Source: JB111 sp049856295
Lineage (GTDB): Bacteria > Actinomycetota > Actinomycetes > Actinomycetales > Actinomycetaceae
Direction of reading: 5' to 3'
DNA: 64,000 nucleotides
Assembly (NCBI RefSeq): GCF_049856295.1
Contig: NZ_JBNDMZ010000002.1
Coordinates: 248,001-312,000 of the forward strand
The notes beneath the pieces are model-generated. The model was given only the letters and a program-made list of their open reading frames with translations, did not search any database and was not told where the DNA came from. Shown here in pieces: positions 1-8,432 of this stretch. Each line of letters starts with the position of its first letter. Position 1 is the stretch's first letter. A program made the position numbers and the translations under genes.

Positions 1-26
1 GATCGCCGACGACATCACGGCGCGGG

Positions 27-791
27 TCACGGGGCTGGTCGAGAGTGCGGCGGTAGGTCGCTGAGAGCCGGCGAGCTCATGCGGTAGCCGACCCCGCGGA
101 TGGTCTGTATCGGGTGGCCGGCACCGGCCTCCGCCAGGCGCTGGCGCAGGCGCGCCACCGTGGTCATGAGCGTGGCGTCGGAGACGCTCAGGCCGGGCCA
201 GCCGGCTCGCCGGAGCTCTTCTGTGGCCACGACCTCGTCCGCACGCTCGGCCAGCGCGAGGAGAAGGCTGAACTCTCGCGGCGCGACGTGCACGCGCTGG
301 CCGCCAAGGACGAGCTCCATGCTGGTGGGCTCGAGGGTGAGCGCGCCGACATGCAGGACGGACAGGTCGGACTTCCTGGCGGGAAGCTCGCGGACAGCGT
401 CAAGCAACGTGTCGAGCCGATAGGGCAGGTCCACGACCGGGCGTCCGCCGGCAGCGATGATCGGCGCCGCGTCGTCCACCGCTTCGGTGCGCAGTGCGAC
501 CAGCACGGGCATCGCGAACTCGGAGCGAAGTAGCGTCACCAGGCGCACCGCGTCGCCGATCGGGGTGGTGACCGACAGGACGACGGCGTCCGGCCGGTGC
601 TCGGCGATGTGCACCAGTGCGTGCAGGACGTCGCCGTGGAGTGTGACCTCGAGGCCGCCGGCCGCGAGCTCGGACAGAATCGGGGAGGATGTGTCCAGGT
701 CCGGGTCCACCAGCACGATCGACCGTGCGCTGGTCCGTGGCCAGTGCCTGCCCGCCGTGCGTCTCGTCGTTGAGCCCACGAGGATGGTCAT
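27..791 (-). CDS. Winged-helix response-regulator-like protein with degenerate receiver
   Basis: A 254-aa protein. Residues about 23-137 have the shape of an OmpR-type receiver and about 145-242 form a Trans_reg_C winged helix ending in a GVGYR motif. The acidic pair is present (Asp29, Asp31), but the phospho-acceptor position (VVLSVTTP, 70-77) is Ser73 and the conserved Lys of the KP motif is Leu122. It is therefore unlikely to be switched by Asp phosphorylation. The ATG at 791 follows an AGGAGAG ribosome site and lies 10 nt after the pstB stop, so it is probably the last gene of the pst operon. The reading frame stays open upstream to 1073, but that part overlaps pstB and is not protein-like. 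Likely role (inferred): phosphate-linked transcription factor. Confidence 0.85.
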   Translation of the reverse strand: MTILVGSTTRRTAGRHWPRTSARSIVLVDPDLDTSSPILSELAAGGLEVTLHGDVLHALVHIAEHRPDAVVLSVTTPIGDAVRLVTLLRSEFAMPVLVALRTEAVDDAAPIIAAGGRPVVDLPYRLDTLLDAVRELPARKSDLSVLHVGALTLEPTSMELVLGGQRVHVAPREFSLLLALAERADEVVATEELRRAGWPGLSVSDATLMTTVARLRQRLAEAGAGHPIQTIRGVGYRMSSPALSDLPPHSRPAP

Positions 792-801
792 GTCTCTCCT
801 G

Positions 802-1686
<885 letters not shown>

Positions 1687-1688
1687 CG

Positions 1689-2618
1689 TCACCACTCCTT
1701 CGTGAACTTGTTGCGGATCCAGATGGCGATCGAGTTCATGCTGAGCAGTACGACCATGAGGAGGATGATTCCGGCGAACGCGAGGATGCGGAACTCCTCC
1801 TGCGGACGCACCGCCCAGTTGAAGATCTGGACCGGCAGCACGGTGTAGCTGCCCTCGAAGAAGCCGTCGGGCGCGTATGTGACGAAGACGGTGGCGCCCA
1901 CGAGGAGCAGCGGGGCCGTCTCTCCGATGGCGCGCGAGATGGCGAGAATCGTGCCGGTGACGATGCCCGGGACAGCGGCGGGCAGCACCTGGTGCCAGAT
2001 CGTGCGCCACCTCGTGGCACCGAGACCCATCGACGCCTGTCGGATCGTGGAGGGGACCGATCTGATCGACTCGCGTGCCGCGAGAATGATGGTGGGCAGG
2101 ACGAGCAGAGCGAGAGTGAGCGAGGCGGCGTAGGCGACGAAGCCGAGATTCAACGGCCCGCGCACGATGAATGCCAGACCCAGGATCCCGAAGACGATCG
2201 AGGGGACCGCCGCCAGGTTCTGGACGTTGAGCTCGATGAACCGGACGTACCACTTGGTCTTGTCCGCGAACTCCTCGAGGTAGATCGCCGCACTCACGCC
2301 GATCGGGACCACAGTGACGATGAGTCCGGCCATCACGTAGATCGTCCCCCACAGGGCGGAGTTCATGCCCGAGGCCGAGGTGTCCAGCGAGGAGGGCATG
2401 TTGCGTACGAGGTTCCAGTCCAGGCGGGGCCAGCCCTCGACGAGGGCCTGCAGAAGTACCGCCAGCAGCATGGTCACCGCGATGAGGATGCACAGGAGCA
2501 GCAGTCCCTGGAAGAGCGGCCCCTTCCATCGCCCGCCGCGGCTGTTGCCGGTAAGCAGCTGCTCGGTAGAAGCCGTGGCGGCATCGATGGCGATGCGGCT
2601 GCGTCGTGAGGATCTCAT
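1689..2618 (-). CDS. pstA: Phosphate ABC transporter permease PstA
   Basis: Inner-membrane permease of the Pst system, 309 aa. After a short basic N-terminus it has about six hydrophobic segments. The binding-protein-dependent transport domain carries an EAA-like loop (ASMGLGATRWRTIWHQVLPA) that docks on PstB. The family-typical AISRAIGETAPLL is present. The ATG at 2618 overlaps the pstC stop as ATGA, so the two permeases are translationally coupled. A longer upstream reading in this frame overlaps pstC and is a shadow. Confidence 0.96.
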   Translation of the reverse strand: MRSSRRSRIAIDAATASTEQLLTGNSRGGRWKGPLFQGLLLLCILIAVTMLLAVLLQALVEGWPRLDWNLVRNMPSSLDTSASGMNSALWGTIYVMAGLIVTVVPIGVSAAIYLEEFADKTKWYVRFIELNVQNLAAVPSIVFGILGLAFIVRGPLNLGFVAYAASLTLALLVLPTIILAARESIRSVPSTIRQASMGLGATRWRTIWHQVLPAAVPGIVTGTILAISRAIGETAPLLLVGATVFVTYAPDGFFEGSYTVLPVQIFNWAVRPQEEFRILAFAGIILLMVVLLSMNSIAIWIRNKFTKEW

Positions 2619-3583
2619 TCGTAGTGCTCCCGGAATCGCCGCACAAGAAGACTGCTGATGAGGTTCATCAGAAAGGTCATGACAAACAGAAGTGAACCGA
2701 CGGCGAAGACCGTGTAGTAGGTGATCGTGCCGTGGGCGATGTCGCCCGTGGAGGACTGGCCGATGAAGGCCGTCATCGTGAGAATGGACTCGTTCGGCAT
2801 GAAGGTGAGGTTCGGCGTCGCACCTGCTGCGATGAGCACGATCATCGTCTCGCCGATGGCGCGCGAGGCCCCAAGGATGAACGAGGCGACGATGCCCGAG
2901 AGCGCGGCGGGCACGATGACCCTGGTGGCGACCTGCATGCGCGTGCTGCCGAGGCCGTAGGCGGCCTGCCGGAGACCCGAGGGGACTGCCGACATGGCGT
3001 CCTGGGAGATCGACGCGACGGTCGGGATGATCATGACCCCCATGACAAGCCCCGCCGACGCGGCCGAGAAGATTCCCGGTGGGTTGCCGAAGTCGCCCGG
3101 GAGCCACGTCGGCCAGTACTCGCGCAGCAGCGGCGTCACGAAGGTGAGGGCGAAGAACCCGTACGCCACCGTGGGGACGCCCTCCAGTACCTCGAGGATC
3201 GGCTTGACGACCTTGCGGGCGCGGCGACCGGCGTACTCGCTGAGCCAGATCGCCGAACCGAGACCCGCGGGCAGGGCGATAAGCAACGCCCAGAAGGTGA
3301 CGTTGAGCGTGCCGACCACGACATTCGCGACACCGAAACCGGGGGGGGCGAAGGTAGGGGCCCACTCCTCCGTCGAGAAGAAGCGGTCGAACGGCACCAG
3401 GCGGAAGAACTCGATCGTCGGCCCCGCAAGCGCAAAGACGATGCCGACCGTGACCAGGACCGAGAAGACCGCGCACAGGAAGAGCCAACCGACGATGGCC
3501 TTCTCCCCGAACCGTCCGCTCGACGGTGCCAGATCAACAGGTTCGACCTTGCGGTCGACCCCCGTCGAAGCCTGCGTGCTCAT
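2615..3583 (-). CDS. pstC: Phosphate ABC transporter permease PstC
   Basis: Second permease of the Pst importer, 322 aa. It starts with a cytoplasmic tail of ~28 residues followed by hydrophobic segments. The EAA-type coupling loop is in RQAAYGLGSTRMQVATRVIV, and ASRAIGETMIVLIAAG is characteristic of PstC. It lies 38 nt downstream of pstS and overlaps pstA by four bases. Start chosen at ATG 3583, where the typical charged N-terminus begins. Confidence 0.96.
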   Translation of the reverse strand: MSTQASTGVDRKVEPVDLAPSSGRFGEKAIVGWLFLCAVFSVLVTVGIVFALAGPTIEFFRLVPFDRFFSTEEWAPTFAPPGFGVANVVVGTLNVTFWALLIALPAGLGSAIWLSEYAGRRARKVVKPILEVLEGVPTVAYGFFALTFVTPLLREYWPTWLPGDFGNPPGIFSAASAGLVMGVMIIPTVASISQDAMSAVPSGLRQAAYGLGSTRMQVATRVIVPAALSGIVASFILGASRAIGETMIVLIAAGATPNLTFMPNESILTMTAFIGQSSTGDIAHGTITYYTVFAVGSLLFVMTFLMNLISSLLVRRFREHYE

Positions 3584-3621
3584 GAGGTCTCCCCGGTCCT
3601 GGTGTCGTGGCTCGCGTCAGA

Positions 3622-4641
3622 TCACTCGCCGAGGAGCTCAGCGACGTCCGCCAGCTCCTGGTCCTTCTGCTCCTGCGTCAGCGGGATGAAGGTCGCGGCC
3701 TCGGCGATCGGGTCGCTGTTGGTGATGAAGAAGTCGACGAACGCACGGACCTCGGGACGCTCGAGCGCAGCGGCCGAGGGGTAGATGTACAGCTCGCGGC
3801 CGAGCGGGTTGTAGTCGCCCGCCTGGACGGTCTCCGCCGACGGAGCGACGCAGTCACCGGCCTCGTTCTCGACCTCGATGGCGCGCACCTGGTCGCCGGC
3901 CTCGACGACGAACGACAGCGGGATGAACCCCATGGCGCCCGTTCCACCGGCCACGCCCGTGATGGCGGCGTTGTCGTCCTCGCCGATGTTGTTGTAGTCG
4001 GTGCGGATGACGCCCTCCTCACCGTTGATCGCCTCGGTGAAGTAGTCGAACGTCCCGGAGTCGCTGCCCGCGCCGTAGAGATCGATCGCCTCGTCCGGGA
4101 ACTCGGGGTTGACGTCGCTCCAGCTGTTGACCTCGGAGTCGCGGGTCCAGATCTGGGAGAGCTCGTCGACCGTGAGGCAGTCGACCCAGTCGTTCTCCGG
4201 GTTGACGACGACGGCGAGACCGTCGTTCGCGACGGTCAGCTCCGAGTACTCGACACCCGCCTCCTCGCACGCCGCGATCTCCTCCTCGGAGATCTGCCGC
4301 GAGGCCATGGAGATGTCGGTCTCCTCGTTGCAGAACTTCTCGAACCCGCCGCCGGTACCGGAGGTGGCGACCGAGACGCGCACGTCGGGGTTTTCCTGCA
4401 TGAACAGCTCGGCAGCCGGCTCCGTCAGGGGAGTGACCGTCGACGAGCCGTCGATGGCGATGTCACCAGACAGGTCACCGCCACCGTCGGCCGAAGTGTC
4501 AGCAGCACCTTCGGACGAGGTGCCGCCATCGTCGGCCGAGGTCTCGGCCTCCGAGTCATCGCCACCGCAGGCAGCAAGTGTCACCATCAGGCTGACGGCG
4601 CCGATCGCCGTCAGGACCTTGCGGCGAGGAAGTGCAGACAT
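3622..4641 (-). CDS. pstS: Phosphate-binding lipoprotein PstS
   Basis: Substrate-binding lipoprotein of the phosphate importer, 339 aa, anchored outside the membrane. The signal peptide ends in a lipobox (LAAC, then GGDDS), followed by a low-complexity acidic/Ser/Thr linker. The PBP fold opens with IDGSSTVTPLTEP, the phosphate-binding motif of this family. It closes with residues before SDPIAEAATFIPLT. ATG 4641 is preferred because GGAG lies 6 nt upstream; ATG 4647 is two codons earlier but abuts GGAG. First gene of the operon and the one directly behind the PHO-box-like site at 4707-4728. Confidence 0.96.
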   Translation of the reverse strand: MSALPRRKVLTAIGAVSLMVTLAACGGDDSEAETSADDGGTSSEGAADTSADGGGDLSGDIAIDGSSTVTPLTEPAAELFMQENPDVRVSVATSGTGGGFEKFCNEETDISMASRQISEEEIAACEEAGVEYSELTVANDGLAVVVNPENDWVDCLTVDELSQIWTRDSEVNSWSDVNPEFPDEAIDLYGAGSDSGTFDYFTEAINGEEGVIRTDYNNIGEDDNAAITGVAGGTGAMGFIPLSFVVEAGDQVRAIEVENEAGDCVAPSAETVQAGDYNPLGRELYIYPSAAALERPEVRAFVDFFITNSDPIAEAATFIPLTQEQKDQELADVAELLGE

Positions 4642-4701
4642 GGACATCTCCGTTCACGTTCGGAAGCAGGATCGATGCCCGACCCCACGGCTGTCATAGA
4701 A

Positions 4702-4767
4702 GACGATCTATGTAAACTCTCGATGAACGCGGCGCGTCGGAGCGCTTAACATTGATGACGATCTATG
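4702..4767. repeat. 11-bp direct repeat GACGATCTATG, two copies
   Basis: GACGATCTATG occurs at 4702-4712 and 4757-4767, exactly 55 bp apart (about five helical turns). One copy overlaps the PHO-box-like site. This suggests two regulator sites on one DNA face or a short duplication. Confidence 0.6.
4707..4728 (-). promoter_or_regulatory. Candidate PHO box upstream of pstS
   Basis: On the minus strand two adjacent 11-mers read GTTCATCGAGA and GTTTACATAGA. They fit the actinobacterial PhoP direct-repeat unit (GTTCAyyyrGC type, 11-nt period). They end 66 nt before the pstS start, a suitable distance for activation under phosphate starvation. Not proven; the second unit is divergent. Confidence 0.6.
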
Positions 4768-5001
4768 CGTGCGTGATTGTCGCGTCACCGCAACGTGGTC
4801 GAGTTGCCTCCTGGCCGGGGTCCCTGGTCGGCCTGCTGACGAACACTCTGGGAGGCGTGGCAACAAGAGCGCGCTGACCGCCACCGCGATGAGTGCGGGT
4901 GTCGTGGGAGTGGCAACGACCAGGGGCGCTGAATGCGACGCGGTCGGCATCGTCCGTGCCAGGGGGAGCAGCCAGGGCGGCGCGGCGCACCGTCGAGGGG
5001 C
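4768..5001. other. Intergenic region without recognised gene
   Basis: Several overlapping reading frames exist on both strands but none has a ribosome site, recognisable domain or protein-like composition. It separates the pst promoter from the IS-disrupted remnants at 5002-5495. I see nothing further here. Confidence 0.5.
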
Positions 5002-5313
5002 CTACGCGTGGTTCCCATTGTTCGCGGGTCTGGTTGCTGCGGGCGCGTTGGACGGTCGTCGCGTGCGGCGCGAGCGCGTCGTGGGTGGCGTGGGAAGGCC
5101 CGCTTTGCGGAGTTCTCCGGTTGACCATCCGCCGGCCAGGGCGGCCTTGTGTGCTGCTGCGTAGTCGAGCTCGGTCTGGACCAGCGCTTCCTGTGCGGTC
5201 GCCTGCGCGGCTGCGGCTTCGAGTAGATTGAACCGTGGGTCAACCAGGTTCGCTCGAGTTGCTGACGCTCGCTTGGTCGTGGTGGTGCTGCTCGGTTGGG
5301 TGTACCCCAACAA
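5002..5313 (-). pseudogene. 5'-truncated small hypothetical gene
   Basis: The frame encodes a protein-like stretch: a basic start (KRASATRANLVDPRF), an Ala/Glu-rich helix (NLLEAAAAQATAQEALVQTE), GGWSTGELRKAGLP, and a basic Pro/Thr-rich tail ending NNGNHA. The composition resembles small proteins found near plasmid or mobile genes, but I cannot name the family. There is no ATG, GTG or ribosome site at a sensible place; only TTG codons at 5310 and 5313 precede the conserved part. The DNA just upstream is the end of a transposase remnant, so the 5' end was probably lost to an insertion. Confidence 0.4.
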
Positions 5314-5339
5314 GACGAGGGTAGGCGGCTGCGGTGGGG

Positions 5340-5495
5340 CTACTCGTTGTGCTGCTCGGGGACGTTGATCAATCGCGCGAAGGGCGGCTGGCTTCCGCAC
5401 GCCGAGCGTCGGTGCTGGTTGTGGTGGTCCAGCCATGCCTCGAGGTCATCACGCCATTCATGCACCCGGCTGAGCGCCCTTCGCGTCCTACCCAT
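5340..5495 (-). pseudogene. C-terminal remnant of an IS481-type transposase
   Basis: A 51-codon frame from ATG 5495 to TAG 5340. The segment EAWLDHHNQHRRSACGSQPP followed by FARLINVPEQHNE resembles the conserved C-terminus of IS481-family integrases (HNxHRPHSALGGRPPxxR). The catalytic DDE core is absent. The start codon has a strong GAGGAGG site 5 nt upstream, 11 nt after the csoR stop. The IS tail thus appears captured behind a ribosome site that once served another gene. Assignment rests on C-terminal motif recall only. Confidence 0.55.
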
Positions 5496-5505
5496 GACTG
5501 CCTCC

Positions 5506-5820
5506 TCAGGACTTCACGAGGCGAGTGATGGCCGCGGAGGCTTCCTTGATCTTCTCGTCGGCTTCCGGACCGCCAGCCTTGGCGGCTCCGACGACGCAGT
5601 GCGTGAGGTGGTCGTCCAAGAGGGCGAGGGCGACGTTCTCCAAAGCGGAGGTGACGGCGCTGATCTGGGTGAGGATGTCGATGCAGTAGGTGTCCTCATC
5701 GATCATGCGGTGGATGCCGCGGGCTTGTCCCTCGATGCGCTTGAGCCGGGCAAGGTAGCGGTCCTTGTCACTGATATAGCCATGGTCAGCTTCGATTGCT
5801 GGCGTGGTGATGGTGTCCAT
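5506..5820 (-). CDS. csoR: Copper-sensing repressor CsoR
   Basis: DUF156/CsoR-family repressor, 104 aa, all-helical, binding Cu(I) to release operator DNA. The ligand set is visible: Cys46 (DTYCIDIL), His71 and Cys75 (DDHLTHC), the C-H-C pattern of CsoR with the 4-residue H-C spacing. The ATG at 5820 follows AGGAGAAGACACG; the in-frame ATG 5874 overlaps the copB stop and lacks a good site. It lies 50 nt after copB in the same orientation, so the repressor probably belongs to the operon it controls. A CsoR-type operator candidate precedes copZ at 11985-12001. Confidence 0.92.
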   Translation of the reverse strand: MDTITTPAIEADHGYISDKDRYLARLKRIEGQARGIHRMIDEDTYCIDILTQISAVTSALENVALALLDDHLTHCVVGAAKAGGPEADEKIKEASAAITRLVKS

Positions 5821-5870
5821 CGTGTCTTCTCCTGATTCGTGCGGTATCCGCTGCGGCAGCAGATGGGTGC

Positions 5871-8030
5871 TCATTCGGACGTGGCCTGGTCAAGGATCTT
5901 GGCCGTGCTGGCCGCGGGAGTGAGGTCGAGACGGCGGAGCAGCTGGGCGTTGAGCGCGACGACGACGGTCGAGACCGACATCAGGATCGCGCCGATGCTC
6001 ATCGGTAACACGAACCCGATCGGTGCGAGCATGCCGGCGGCCAGGGGCACCGAGATCAGGTTGTAACCGGCGGCCCACCACAGGTTCTGCTTCATCTTCC
6101 GGTAGCTGGCGCGGGAGAGTTCGATGACGGAGAGCACCGAGCGCGGGTCGGAGGAGGCCAGGATGACTCCGGCGGAGCCGATGGCGACGTCGGTGCCGGC
6201 ACCGATGGCGATGCCGACGTCGGCCTGGGCGAGAGCAGGGGCGTCGTTGACGCCGTCGCCGACCATGGCGACCTTCCTGCCTTCGTCCTGGAGTTCGGCG
6301 ACCTTGGCAGCCTTGTCCTCGGGCCGCACTCCGGCGAAGACCCGGTCGATGCCGAGTTCCTTCGCGACCGTGTCCGCGACGGCCTGGGCGTCACCGGTGA
6401 TCATCACCACCTGAGCGCCCGCAGCGTGCAGGGCGTCTACAGCATCGCGGGATTCCGGGCGGATCTCATCGGCCAGCCGCAGCGCACCGATGACCTCACC
6501 GTCGGCCAGGACGTGGAGGATGATCGCGCCCTCCTCCCGCCACTGGTCAACGATGGCCAACTCGTTCAGCCCGTGCTGGTCGAGCAGGTAGGGGCCGCCG
6601 ACCTCGACCACCGAGCTATCGATGGTCGCCTTTACCCCGACCGCCGGGGAGGAGGAGAAGTCGCGCGCCTTCGCGACTGGAAGCTCGCGGGCACCGGCTG
6701 CGCCGATGATGGCCTTGGCCAGGGGGTGCTCGCTGTCGGATTCCGCCGCTGCGGCCAATGCCAGCACATCGTCGGCACTGCGGCTACCGGCAGGTTCGAT
6801 GGCGGTCACAGTGGGCTCACCCTTGGTCAGCGTGCCGGTCTTGTCGAACAGCACAGCATCCACGGTGCGCATCGATTCCAGGGCGAGCCGGTCCTTGATC
6901 AGCACGCCGCCGCGGGCCGCACGCTCGGTGGCGATGGACACCACGAGCGGGATCGCCAGACCCAGCGCGTGCGGGCAGGCGATCACGAGCACGGTGACGG
7001 TGCGCACGACCGCAGATTCCGGAAGCCCGATAAGACTCCAGACGACCGCGGTGATCAATGCGGCGCCGAGGGCAAACCAGAACAGCCAGCCGGCGGCGGT
7101 GTCGGCGATCCGCTGCGCGCGCGAGGACGACGCCTGGGCGTCGGCGACGAGCTTCTGGATGCCCGCCAAGGCGGTGTCGTCACCGATGGCGGTGACCTCG
7201 ACGCGCAGCCCGGAGTCGGTTGCCACGGTGCCGGCGACAACCTGCTCACCGGACTCGCGCCGGACCGACTTGGACTCGCCGGTGACCATGGACTCGTCCA
7301 TGCTCGCCGACCCGTCGACGATCCTCCCATCGGCGGGCACCGCGGCGCCCGGGCGGACGATGACCACGTCGCCGACGATGAGGTCGCCGGGAGCGACCTT
7401 CACGACCTGATCGCCGTCGACCTTCTCGGCCTCATCCGGAAGGAGCGCTGCTAGCGAGTCGAGGGCGGACGTGGTCTGGGCCAGGGACCGCATCTCGATC
7501 CAGTGGCCCAGCAGCATGATGACCACCAGCAGGGCCAGTTCCCACCAGAAGTTCAGCTCATGGTCCAAGATTCGCAGGCTCGCGCCCCAGGACGCGATGA
7601 ACGCCACCGTGATGGCCAGGCCGATGAGCAGCATCATGCCGGGCTTGCGGGAGCGGATCTCGCTGACGGCACCGGTCAGGAACGGCCAGCCGCCCCAGAA
7701 GTACATGACCGTGCCCAGGATCGGCGAGACCCACCAGACCCATTCGGCCTCGGGCAGCTGGTAGCCGATGAGGTCGGCGAACATGTCGTTGAACCCAACG
7801 ACGGGCACGGCGAGGACGAGCATGATCCAGAACAGGCGCCGGAACTGACCGACGTGGTCTCCGTGCCCGGCATGCCCGGCGTGACCCCCGGGGGCTTCGT
7901 GATCCGCGTGGTCGTGGTGACCTGCATGACTGTCATGCGTGCCCTGGTCGTGTGCATCGTGCGTGCTGTGGTCGTGCGCCTGGCCGTCGTGCGTCGCGGT
8001 CTGTGACGCTGTCGGGTGGTCCTGGCTCAT
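5871..8030 (-). CDS. copB: Copper-exporting P-type ATPase, CopB type (CPH motif)
   Basis: A 719-aa P1B ATPase. Residues 1-62 are a His/Asp-rich metal-binding tail in place of an HMA domain. The transmembrane metal motif is CPH (ACPHALGLAIP, near residue 350), the P1B-3 signature. The phosphorylation loop DKTGTLTKGEPT is near 395 and the hinge GDGVNDAPALAQADVG follows. CPH enzymes export copper, usually Cu(II) or Cu(I), from the cytoplasm. The ATG at 8030 follows AAGGAGAAACC. A strong hairpin precedes it at 8081-8123, so expression may be partly uncoupled from the YHS gene. It complements the CPC-type copA in the same operon. Confidence 0.95.
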   Translation of the reverse strand: MSQDHPTASQTATHDGQAHDHSTHDAHDQGTHDSHAGHHDHADHEAPGGHAGHAGHGDHVGQFRRLFWIMLVLAVPVVGFNDMFADLIGYQLPEAEWVWWVSPILGTVMYFWGGWPFLTGAVSEIRSRKPGMMLLIGLAITVAFIASWGASLRILDHELNFWWELALLVVIMLLGHWIEMRSLAQTTSALDSLAALLPDEAEKVDGDQVVKVAPGDLIVGDVVIVRPGAAVPADGRIVDGSASMDESMVTGESKSVRRESGEQVVAGTVATDSGLRVEVTAIGDDTALAGIQKLVADAQASSSRAQRIADTAAGWLFWFALGAALITAVVWSLIGLPESAVVRTVTVLVIACPHALGLAIPLVVSIATERAARGGVLIKDRLALESMRTVDAVLFDKTGTLTKGEPTVTAIEPAGSRSADDVLALAAAAESDSEHPLAKAIIGAAGARELPVAKARDFSSSPAVGVKATIDSSVVEVGGPYLLDQHGLNELAIVDQWREEGAIILHVLADGEVIGALRLADEIRPESRDAVDALHAAGAQVVMITGDAQAVADTVAKELGIDRVFAGVRPEDKAAKVAELQDEGRKVAMVGDGVNDAPALAQADVGIAIGAGTDVAIGSAGVILASSDPRSVLSVIELSRASYRKMKQNLWWAAGYNLISVPLAAGMLAPIGFVLPMSIGAILMSVSTVVVALNAQLLRRLDLTPAASTAKILDQATSE

Positions 8031-8080
8031 GCTGGTTTCTCCTTCCTGCGCCCCTGACCGTTCCTGGTTCTCCGGGGCGG

Positions 8081-8123
8081 CGGTCCCGCTCACCCCAGAC
8101 TGGGGTCGGGGCGAGCGGGACCG
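8081..8123 (-). terminator. Strong hairpin between the YHS gene and copB
   Basis: CGGTCCCGCTC (8081-8091) pairs perfectly with GAGCGGGACCG (8113-8123), enclosing a second small hairpin (ACCCC/GGGGT). It starts 12 nt after the YHS stop codon. There is no U-tract, so it may be an attenuating or RNA-stabilising element rather than a full terminator. Confidence 0.55.
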
Positions 8124-8134
8124 GTCGAATGTGC

Positions 8135-8398
8135 TTATGCGGCGACGTAGCGTTCGGGGGCGGCGTCGAAGAGCGGCCCGCAGGAGGCGCAGCACAGCCA
8201 GTACCGCTGCCCGTTGTAGTCGCGGGCGAGTCCGGCTTCCTCGGCCTCGGACTTGATCACCGCGGTGCCGACCATCACGGGGCACTCGGTGATCTCGTCG
8301 GCCCCGACGCTGGCCAGGCTCTCCGTCGTGGGCTGGTGGCTGTGGCACCCTCCGCCCTGCGGTGTTTCGTGGTGGTTGTGGTGCTCATGTGCGGTCAT
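8135..8398 (-). CDS. YHS-type metal-binding protein
   Basis: A small protein of 87 aa. The first 22 residues are His-rich (MTAHEHHNHHETPQGGGC). A YHS-like domain follows: CPVM near 39-42, DYNGQRYWLCCASC near 60-73 and a final FDAAPERYVA. Four or more Cys suit metal (probably copper) binding. YHS domains often sit beside or within heavy-metal ATPases. ATG 8398 follows AGGAAAGGAACACACG. It lies between copA and copB on the same strand and is plausibly a cytosolic metal buffer for them (inferred). Confidence 0.8.
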   Translation of the reverse strand: MTAHEHHNHHETPQGGGCHSHQPTTESLASVGADEITECPVMVGTAVIKSEAEEAGLARDYNGQRYWLCCASCGPLFDAAPERYVAA

Positions 8399-8432
8399 CG
8401 TGTGTTCCTTTCCTGTGGTGTTGATGCCGGTG

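Noticed and set aside
3622..4647. pstS start at ATG 4647
   Set aside because: The GGAG site abuts this ATG; spacing is good only for ATG 4641.
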